Shown here piece by piece: positions 1-9,800 of a stretch of 64,000 nt of DNA. Each line of letters starts with the position of its first letter. Position 1 is the stretch's first letter. The stretch is from Physella acuta (lineage: Eukaryota; Mollusca; Gastropoda; Physidae), in NCBI RefSeq assembly GCF_028476545.1, contig NW_026732013.1, forward strand, positions 992,001 to 1,056,000. The letters run 5' to 3'. The translations under genes and the position numbers were made by a program. The notes under the pieces are model-generated. The model worked only from the letters and a program-made list of their open reading frames with translations, did not search any database and was not told the origin of the DNA.

Positions 1-1290
1 CCTTTTAGTGGAGTTACATGAGTCACATACCAAAAATATTTTTATTCCATACTTATATGAGCTGCTTGGTATTTATTGGATAAATCTACTCCCACATCTA
101 AAATCAACCAGTTGTTCAATTACAGTTATGATCTCTCCAGAAACATAACACCTTGCTAAATTTCCAAGGAATATCTCCCATAATGGGAGCAAATATACCA
201 TGAGCCTGATCCACTGACTTAGTGTTATTGTAGTGAAAGTGAATATGAAGTAGAAGGTTGCTGAGTTTCTTCATAGAAAATGCTGCCTTCAAAAAACTTC
301 CATAAGTAGAACTGAATTGATATACAACTAAAATGCTTTTCTGTAGAGTGCTATGGTCTCCTCTTGCTTTCTCTCCTTCCCTGCTAATGCAGTCAAATAT
401 CGGTTGTATCATTTCTTCATTCTCATGTACAGAACAAATATTTTAATGAGAGAGACCACATGATCAGTGAGTGAGTCTGTTGATGTATATTTTTCCTGAG
501 ATTATGTGCACTTCAGGCAGTGTACTGTTAATGTCTTTCCTGAAAATATTTCTCTTTCTTCACTGCACCTTCAGCTGCATTTCATTATGACTGCCAATTA
601 TTGAAACATTGATAGATGAAATGCAGTAAACTGGTTTGACCTTGTCGTCAGAGCTGCTTGAAATTGAACCAGCAATATCTTCAAGTAATGATAGCTGGTG
701 ACTCTTTATCTTCTACATCTGATACTGATAGTTCAGGCTCAAAACTTATTGGTCCATCATTACCTGCTACACTAAAAGTCAGTCTAGGTACTAGGATTTG
801 GCTCCCGTTTTACGATGCGCGGCGAGATTTTCCTCCCGTTACCCAAATATCGAGAGTTGGCGGACGCGCGAGTGCGAGTGTTTCGTAATTTTTATTATTC
901 TCCGTTTTTGCCTGGTCAATTTTATTGCGAGGAGTATTATTTTGAAGAAAAATGGACTTAGCGTATTATATATTTTTTAAAAATATTTTCATGGACTATT
1001 TTTTATGGAGTGTTTCATTGAAAATAAGGTAAGTTTGACTTATTCCCTAAACTTCTCTATGGGCTCTACTTGAAATTTTATTGCATAATCTCCATTCTTA
1101 TCCATTTTTCTCTATTACTGTAAAAAATCGTAATGATTGGATGTGTCTCTTAGCTGCAAAACGCTTCACAGTTTGGTGTACTGTTTGGGACTTTAACTGT
1201 TTACAGACTGGAAGTGAAAGTGAACCGGAAGTTGTCGGGTCTCGCTACTAACACTTGTGTGACTTAGTCTAGCTGATATGCTTGTATTAC
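1..1290. other. no recognised gene; CpG-rich patch near 790-890
   Basis: No convincing gene is seen. The minus strand at 116-412 is open for 98 codons but resembles no family I know and has no clear splice context; stops crowd the frame just upstream (420-650). Bases 790-890 are unusually rich in CG dinucleotides for this AT-rich window and could be a promoter edge or remnant, but no transcript can be attached. Confidence 0.4.
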
Positions 1291-1295
1291 TGTAA

Positions 1296-2212
1296 TTACG
1301 ATTGTGGCGATCGTTGTTTTGACTCGGGCGATAGTGGCGAACGCTGTTTTGATTCGGGCGATAGTGGCGAATGCTGTTTTGATTCGGGCAATAGTGGCAA
1401 AGGCTGTTTTGACTCGGGCGATAATGGCGAACGCTGTTTTGACGCCGGCAAAAGTAGCGAACGCCTTTTTATTCGGGCGTTAGTGGCGAATACTGTTTTG
1501 ACTCTGGCGCTTATGGCGAACGCTGTTTTGACACTGGTGATAGTACCGAAGGCATTTTTGACTCGGGCGTTGGTGGCGGGCGATGTTTTGACAATGGCGA
1601 TCGTAGTTTTGACTCTGGCGATAGTGGGAAACGCTGTTTTACGCAGGCGATATTGGCGAGCGCTGTGTTGATGCTGGCGATTATGTCGAGCTTTGTTTTG
1701 ACGCCCGCGATAGTGGCGAGCGTTGTTTTGACGCCGACGAGCGTAGTTTTGACGCCGACGAGCGTTGTTTTGACGCCGGTGATAGTGGCGACCGTTGTTT
1801 TGACGCCGACGAGCGTTGTTTTGATGCCGGCGATCGTTGTTTTGACGCCGGTGATAGTGGCGAACGTTGTTTTGACGCCGGCGATAGTGGCGAACGTTGT
1901 TTTGACGCCGGCGATAGTGGCGATCGTTGTTTTGACGCCGGTGATAGTGGCGAACGTTGTTTTGACGCCGACGAGCGTTGTTTTGATGATGGCGATCGTT
2001 GTTTTGACGCCGGCGATATTGGCGAACGATGTTTTGCCGCCGGCGATAGTGGCGAACGTTGTTTTGACGCCGGCGATGGTGGCGATCGTTGTTTTGACGC
2101 CGGTGATAGTGGCGAACGTTGTTTTGACGCCGACGAGCGTTGTTTTGATAGTGGCGATCGTTGTTTTGACGCCGGCGATAGTGGCGAGCGTTGTTTTGAT
2201 ATTGACGGTAGT
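1296..2212. repeat. G/C-rich minisatellite, 15/30-bp unit
   Basis: A tandem array of about 30-bp units built from two related 15-mers (cores like GCGATAGTGGCGAACG followed by TTGTTTTGACGCCG). Copies are diverged at the left end and more uniform to the right, and the array stops at a run of G at about 2211-2227. Because the unit length is a multiple of three, long open frames appear on both strands; they are by-products, with low-complexity translations and no gene context. Confidence 0.93.
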
Positions 2213-2229
2213 GGGGGGGGGGGGGGGAG

Positions 2230-4380
2230 GAGAAAGGAAGGTCTGGTATTAACAATACACATTAAATATTTGGTGTATTCAGAAAACCTTTTTATTTTGA
2301 TGGGAAGGCAAATAATGTACTTGTACTGTTTACTTTTCCAGGTAGAACCTACACTTCTAAAACCAGCACATCTCTACAATATGATAAGCAGTTATATGGC
2401 CTAATGGCAGTTATATTGTCTAATGATGGAACATGTAAACGAGAAATTAAAACTATTAAAATAAATAATGTGTTTATCTTTTATTTAGGCAAACTAATTA
2501 ATTTGTGATATGAACTATTTCCTTTAAAAACCAACCAATGTTGAACTTCTCCTGAAATGTAATATATTAACGAATAAGCAGAAACACATCTTTTTAATTA
2601 AACTTTATATATAAGTATACCAACAAGTTTATTACATTTATATGAATAAAACACCTTACATTTCTAAGAAATATAATTTGCCTTTTTTTTAAAAATTTAA
2701 ATATATGCGCTCAGTTTTTCAATGATGTCAGGTGTGTCGATGACTCAGCATTTTACATTTTTACCATCCTTAACCTATTTGTCAACTATTTAGATAGAAC
2801 CATCACACACACTTATTTTAAAGCTTCACTCTAGTTAGTTGTTAGCTTTAGATTCAAATAGATTGAGCCTAAACAAATAGTGTATGAACAAATTTCGTAT
2901 TTAAAAATAGGGGGTGTACCCTGTTCCACCCCTTATTTTTTGTCAAACAGATAGATTTAAATACATATTTTGATTGTTTCTGTTTGAGAATAGAGTAATC
3001 TAGAGCCAGGCAAATTTTGAGACTTAAGTGCTTAATAACTCAAATTTGCCATCATGTTGCATTTCACAACAACAAGACTTCAGTTTTGGGAAATTGTATA
3101 ATTTATCAGCTTTGTAGCAGTTAAAACAAAAATCTTTTCAGTTATGAATATTAATTTGATTGTAATAACTGACACATCCATAGCTCATCATTCTCAGCAA
3201 GTTTGAGCTTAATTTTCTGAATAGTTAAAATTTTAACTGAGATTGTATGAATGCACTGTATATGAAAAATTAGGGGGTGTACCCTGTTCTACTTCTGTTT
3301 TTGTTTAACTCTGCCCATAAATTTCTAATTTTATTGTTTATTATGCTTCCATATATAATAAATAAAGATATTGCAAAGTTATAACAAATTTGGCCATATG
3401 GTTTACAAGCTAGGACAATTTTAGTAAACGCTTAAAAAAACTCTATCACAGAAATTGGAAAAAATCCTATGTTAAAAAAATCACCTTTTTTAATACGAAA
3501 AAAAATCATAACTATTTAACCGTTTGAGCTACATCAAAAAGGAAAACTGTTCTGTTATTGTAATTTTTTGCTCCTTTTAACTGTAGTGGTTGTTTCCCTA
3601 TTAAACCAATTTTCAAAATTTATCCTAGATCTAGTACCTAACTAAAACTGGCAACGATATTCCCCTGTCATTTGCACTTGAGTTTAGACAAACGCGTTCA
3701 AGTCTTGTTTCTGTTGTGTGCTCAACAACATTTATACCTCTATTTATACACCTTACTCTCCGAGTCACAAACTGTAGAACACCCATCCGACACCCAGTTT
3801 GATCAATTAATTGCCCGGTATCAACCTATCAACTTGATTATCAAGTGACAAGTAAACAACAGTAGGCCTACACGTTTTATTATTTAAAAAAAATTGATCT
3901 AGATTTAGATCTAGGCTATAGAATCTATCAATAGAAATTACTTTTTTTAACCGGTTTGTTGGAAGTCAATCCAAAATAGCGGAATAAACTATGCGTGTTG
4001 CAGGTTGTTAACAAAGAAACAGTTGATGAAGGCATACGTAACCTCTGCAACGCTAGAGCCATTTTTGTTTGGAGTTATTCTAAATTCAATGTACGGTTGT
4101 AATAAATGTAGAAAACCACCAGATAGTATCGAATCAAATCCAAATCACCTTACTGGTTAAAACGAACAGTACTGAAAGTATTACAATTTGTTACCATTTT
4201 ATCTGTTATAAACGAATATAGATGTTTTTTTTTGTATCTAAATTGCCTAGGATACACACACCAATGGCTTGGGAAGGGGTTTTTTTTTTGGGGGGGGGGG
4301 GGGCCTTAGAGACACCCCCCCATCCCCACCCCCAACCCACTGGACCTCGAAAATGTCAATGAAAGTTTTCTAGCATTAAG
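2230..4380. other. AT-rich intergenic DNA with one duplicated motif
   Basis: No gene is seen. A 19-base motif beginning TAGGGGGTGTACCC occurs twice in the same orientation (2908-2926 and 3271-3289), each after AT-rich sequence, suggesting two fragments of one old dispersed repeat. Near 4262-4350 a G/C-rich stretch has loosely inverted ends (CCAATGGCTTGGG / CCCAACCCACTGG) and may be another small inverted-repeat element, without a matching target duplication. Confidence 0.45.
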
Positions 4381-4383
4381 TCA

Positions 4384-5006
4384 TTTAAGTCAAGTGGTAT
4401 CACTAGGTTGGGTGTCACCCGGTGCGGCACCACTTGGTGTCACCCCCACCAAAGGAAAATGGTGTATGCTATATATAGGCATATATACAGTTGTAATTGG
4501 TGTCACCCCACTCCAATTTTGCACACACTTTATTTTAATCCACCAATTAATTCAAGTGGGAAAAAATCATCCTTTACAATGTACACAGTAAGTTATTATA
4601 TATAGTTTCGCCCCACCGCGGTCATCGATTGGAAATACTCAAATTAATCATTCATCAAACTGACAAGAAGTAAATTTCTTCTATATATTTTGCATTTTTT
4701 TGGTATTGGTGTCACCCCCTAAATGGTGTCACCCGGTGCGGTCCGCACCCCCGCCCCCGCCTCGCGACGTCTCCAGTGTCTCTTCCAGACTTTTTTCTCC
4801 GGGGGGCGCTTGAAATTTTCGGGGGGGGGGGGGGGCGGTAGACTTTCTTCGGGGAGCGGACACTGTTAAAAGTATATATTTTCTATATAAATTTCATTTC
4901 GTTCGGGGGAGGGGGGGGGGGCGGTAAAAAAAATTTCGGGGGGGGGGGGAAGCCTCCCCCCCCGAAGAGATGCCTGGAAGAAACTCTGGACGTCTCTGTT
5001 TAAGTC
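4384..5006. mobile_element. hAT-type MITE, family A (copy A1), split by a second MITE
   Basis: The element runs 4392-4998 between perfect 8-bp direct repeats TTTAAGTC (4384-4391 and 4999-5006), the target length of hAT transposons. Left end AAGTGGTATCACTAGG and right end CCTCGCGACGTCTCTG are diverged inverted copies of a CAGTGGCGTAGCGAGG-like terminus. The body repeats the motif GGTGTCACCCGGTGCGG. The right terminus is interrupted at 4774-4988 by family B element B1, so A1 is the older insertion. A second copy with the same ends and motif is at 47226-47418. No transposase is present. Confidence 0.88.
4766..4996. mobile_element. hAT-type MITE, family B (copy B1), nested in A1
   Basis: A 215-bp element (4774-4988) with ends CAGTGTCTCTTCCAGAC and GCCTGGAAGAAACTCTG, flanked by a perfect 8-bp duplication GACGTCTC (4766-4773, 4989-4996). 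The core has several runs of G separated by conserved spacers such as GGCGGTAGACTTTCTTC and ATTTCATTTCGTTCGG. Removing it and one target copy restores the right terminus of element A1. Related copies lie at 45162-45383, 23800-24007, 25452-25707 and 42186-42333. Confidence 0.9.
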
Positions 5007-5753
5007 ACTGACGTTTGAGACTATTTTCGAAGAAGGGGGAATGGGCTGAAAGTATGACGACACGCTTTTTTTTCCTTTTAAAAAATGTTCGAAATAGAAT
5101 TTTAGCCGTTTTTAAATACTTCTAGAAATTGTCTAGATCTAGGACTTCCATTATTGACTGAGCTCTGTAAATATATTATTTTTAACTGCCTTAAACGCCT
5201 GCTAATTTAAAACTAGAATAATAACTACATAACTAGAGTTTGTTAGCAGAAAACTTCAATTTAACTCAATGTTGCAAACTAAACTAAACTACGTTTTCGA
5301 ACGATTTGTCTGTGTTTCGGTTCATAGGAAATATAAGCAAACGCCCAAACAGCTACCTTATACAACAGCTAGTTTGCTGCTAGATCTAGACTAGATCTAT
5401 AATAATTCTATAATGATACTGATACTAGTAGCATAGACAGTGGAATTAATGTAGAATAGACAGATTTTAGTCTATTTAGAATAGATTTAGAGTCTACATT
5501 TAGCTAGAAAAGAAGAATAAAAATACATCATAAAATTATTTTAAAAATAGTTGTAAAATCTAGATTCTAGACAGTAGAACTGTAACTCTAGTAGTGTAGT
5601 AACACTCTAGTTCTAGTTAAGTGAGTCTTCTTGTGATCTTTCTTGTTACTCTGAGACTCTGAGAGTCTGAACTCTGAGGCTAGTGCGAGTGTGTAAAGTT
5701 AAAGTAAACTTGTAAAGTGTAAGTCAAGTTAAAGAAAACTAAAAAGACTAAAG
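5007..5753. other. AT-rich intergenic DNA, possible 5' leader region of the START gene
   Basis: No coding potential is seen. CTAGATCT-type palindromic words recur here as elsewhere in the window. A non-coding first exon of the downstream START gene must lie somewhere upstream of 6828, because a splice acceptor (tttttcag, ending 6827) precedes the exon that carries the start codon. I cannot place it; 5600-5700 is one candidate. Confidence 0.3.
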
Positions 5754-6287
5754 GGTAAAACTCCATTTCCATTTATGCCTATTTTATTGTCCCCGCTTCA
5801 TGTTCACCTCCAGTTGAAACACAAAAACGTTAGGAAATCACTCTGCCTATTTCTTTATGGCAATGGGTAAAGTAGAAACGCATAATTGCAAGGCATGATA
5901 CTATAAATTAACTTACATGAACTCACAAATGACCCTAAGCTATGACGTATGCTGATAATTATTACTTAAAGTCAATGTGAACTCACGGTGAACCCTTGAC
6001 CATGTGCCATGTAGGAGGGATTTTTCTCACACCGATGATCACACTCTGTAATGCTTATTTATAATACTTTTTAACTTTTCTAATTAAAACACATTTATAA
6101 AAAAATAAGTAGCTAGATCTAGATCTATATTATTTATATAATTATATATATATCTATCATCTAATAATTCTAATCCTAAGTGTTTTCCTAATATTTTTGT
6201 GTGTTTTGGTTGTGTTTATAATAAAATACGCTCAACTGGAGGTGAACGTGAAGCTGCAAATAAAATATGCTAAAATGGAGTTTTACC
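5754..6287. mobile_element. 534-bp element with ~60-bp imperfect terminal inverted repeats
   Basis: The left end (GGTAAAACTCCATTT at 5754) and right end (AAATGGAGTTTTACC ending 6287) are inverted copies. The match continues inward with gaps to TTCACCTCCAGTTGA (left, about 5803-5817) and TCAACTGGAGGTGAA (right, about 6232-6246). The interior is AT-rich and non-coding. I see no certain target-site duplication, so the superfamily is undetermined; it is probably a non-autonomous DNA transposon. Confidence 0.75.
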
Positions 6288-6869
6288 AATTAGGCTTGGG
6301 CCTAAAGTTATTTAATTAAAGTAGGCTAATTATTACTAATTAATAGGCCTAATCAATCTAGATTCTAGTCTAGTTAGATTCGTAGTAGACTACTAGTGAT
6401 TTTAAAGACAAAAACTATACTGAGACTGCTTTATTTATTAACTTTTGTTTTGCTTTAGACTCTTACTTAAGTCAAATCACCTGATGTTGCCTATTATTAG
6501 TCTCTCTTCATTTCGTAAAGTAAAAATCTTAAGCAAGCGGCATTATTAAATCTGAATTGTTTTTGCTTAGCACTTAGACTTACTACACTTAGCTCAGCTT
6601 TTTATTTGAACTAATTGTCTAATCACCTGATCCTAACTTAACTAATCGTGTACAAATGAAAATAAATTCTAGCTAAATAGTAAAATATGTGGCTTTAATT
6701 AATGCCTTAATAATGATAATCTGCAATTGAATAAGAAGGAACGTACATTTATTTAGCCTATGTTAAACTGCCATTTTAATTTGCAAATAATTAAAAAGTA
6801 AAAACAAAATAATCTTCTGTTTTTCAGGACTTCAACTAGATCTATAGAGTATGCATTATACCTAACAGA

Positions 6870-9800
6870 ATGAATCTGTTATTTCTTTCTGTGACTTCCA
6901 CTATATTGTGCATTGTTGTAGCTTTTGCTCTGAAATATTTGTCATTACTCAGATGGATCAGTGGTCATGCATATGTTCTTAGCAAGGTAGTAAACTATAT
7001 TCAAATTTAACCTGTTATGCCAAAAGTAAAAGTAAAGATGTTTCATTTCATTGTTAACCTACAGTTCCTACTGACTTGTTTTGCAAATCTATTTAGTTAG
7101 TAATGTCTAGCAGTTTTTTGTGTTGAGTTTTTATAAAAGTTTATTCTTGTTTTTAAGAGAAGGGAGCACTTCAGCATTCTTGAAGTTTTAGATTTATTCA
7201 AAAATGTTAAGGTAAGAGGTTTCAAATTTACATAGATTTACATTTCACTAGAGTAACAGTTGACTTCAAAAATAAATACTCAGCTGATAATTAGGAAGAC
7301 CTTGTAAATTATTTATATAAAATTTTTGAAAATGGCATTTAGATTACTATAGTTACAATACTGTTAGGATTTTAATACAAAATTCATTATTCATTATTTG
7401 TTAGCACCTTTTGAAAAAAAATGGTGTATTAATTTATAGATGTTTTATTGTGCTAATGTTAATGTTTGCTTCCACAGCCTTTCCCAATTTCATGTCAGAA
7501 GGGATGGAAGATTGACAGCTATTCCAATGGTCATCGTGTCTGGTTTAACTTTCTTACCTTTCCTCATAATTTAAATGCACCTTCAATTAAGGTTTATGCA
7601 GTATTTGATCGTGTCAAGTCATCATCCCAGGTATTATTTTGTGATACTTTAGTCTATAATCCCTGTTTCAGATTTTTTAAATCAACTTTTTAAAGCTTTT
7701 ATATCATAATATTTTTTGCCTTTGTAGTGCTGAGAAACAAATAGTTTCCCTAGTTAAGAAAATTCTTAAAATCTGTATTTTTACCAAAAAAAGTTTTTAT
7801 ATAATAAGTTTTTGCATAACATGCTTCTGCAGCATCCATCAATAAATACTCATTGTTATTTAGAAGTGTACATTATAAAACTGTATATTTATATCAGGCA
7901 TTACTGCAAGTTCTGAAAGATATAAGTCAGTCTTGTGAATGGAAACCGGGGGTAATATCTACCTCCAACACACATAACCTTACATCACATGAAGTGCCAG
8001 TTAAACCTAGAGGTCTTCCCTCTATGCCAGTTCAGGTATCAACACAATTATTTTCCTTTTGTTAAATAAAGTTGTTTTTTTACTTCTTATAGTTAAAAGA
8101 ATACAATAAAAAATTTCCAAACTCATTGAGCAGTAGTTCTAAAGACATTATTCTTTTATATGCATAAGCCAGAGAACTGTATATTTGCCCCCGGAACTAT
8201 TTGGTCTAAAAGGTTACTTCTTTTTTTTTACTTACCCATTTTTAAATCCATGATTAGGTGGACTGTGTAAAAGAAGAGCGGTTAAGCCATTGTGAATCTT
8301 GGTTTGGTCTTCAAAATTATGATCCATGGTTCACTGAAAATGTTGTTCCAACTGTTTCATTAGAGTTTAAAAGGTACAAGAATATTTCATTTAAGTCCAT
8401 ACTACAAGTAGTTAGCATTGAATGGCTTTGTTCAGTAGCTGTATATTTCTTGTTTATTAGATAGATATTTTATTACATCCTTAAGAAAATAGGCTAGTTT
8501 CAAATAAAATGATTGCAGGTTTTGGCATAGAGAGGATAATGGTGTTTGTTGGCTGTTACAAATGAATGAAGCTCTACAGAACTGTGAGTTCTATTTGATT
8601 CAACCAGTGCAAGGTAAGTTGTTTTGTTATCATCCATCTCTCTTGTTATCTAAACCTATCTACCTACAGCTTTCTGTATATCTATCTTGTTGTGGTTTCT
8701 CTGTACAACTCTTGACATCTAATGCTACTTGCTAGCCAGTAAAAACTATTTTTTTTCTCTATTTTAGATGTTGATCAAAGTCTTGTGTCTGTTGTAACCT
8801 GGTCTAGAAAGAGTTCAAGAGAATCAGTGGAAAAGGCCTCCATTTTACTTTCCTCACTGGAGGAGTATATTTCCCTGAGGAAGCTTGAGAAGACACCTTT
8901 AACCACTATAACCTTACCCCAGGACCTGTCAGACAGTGATGCTGAGTCCAGTGACTCAAGTCTAGATCGGGAATCTTTCTCTCCGGATTCTCCTTTATTA
9001 AGCAAGGTTAAAAACTTTATACTGGATCGGCAGTCCAGCAACAATAGCAGCAGCAGTAGCAATACACCAAGGAAAACTGAACTGGAAAAATACTCCTCAA
9101 TCCTTAGATACAGATGGAGAAACGGGAAGGCCAAGAATGGCAGTGGGGACAGCACAACATCAATATCCCAGCATGCAAGTAATGGGGTTTTGACCTCAGA
9201 GAGGATTGTTACAAATGCAGGGGATTATCAAGATTATAACAAAACACCATTGCAAAGATCTGTCAGTGATGGAACAGCATTCAGACAAAGTCAGTTACTG
9301 AGCCAAGAAATTGAAGATTTTAACTTTGGAAATGAACATTCCCATGATGATGAGGATCTAGAAGAAAATCCTTTTGTCAACTCACAGGAGCCCATATCAG
9401 AGCAGGGTAACATTTATAATTATTAGCAGTTGTTTTTTCACCTACTGAAGCTGGGGTTTTGCTTTTTATTATTAGATACTAGCTCATTTTTGTAGCAGTA
9501 CTAATGTGAATCCTTATACCTTGCAGATACAAATCAAAAAATGTAAAAACTATGAATAATATTGCTTCTTATATTGATAACCATTAAAAACTTCTTGGCA
9601 CAAATCTACCACTTACATCTGTGGCTTTCCACATTGTGTACTAATTTAAATTTCTATACCTGTTTATTGTTTGACACAAATACTAGTTGTACCTGATTTG
9701 ATAGCTTTCATTTACATTCATGTGATAGTAGAAACTGATATACAACTGTTAGGAGTTTTACTTAAACCAATTTGTTTTTAACATTTCTCTGTACAGATCT

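Noticed and set aside
116-412. 98-codon minus-strand frame, perhaps a decayed gene
   Set aside because: It reads protein-like in places, but I could not match a family, and stops surround it; too weak to call.
658-980. Two short plus-strand open frames
   Set aside because: No recognisable domain, splice context or codon pattern; they straddle a CpG-rich patch, so chance openness is likely.
1282-2262. Long overlapping open frames (up to 319 codons)
   Set aside because: Periodic artefact of the 15/30-bp minisatellite; low-complexity translations on both strands.
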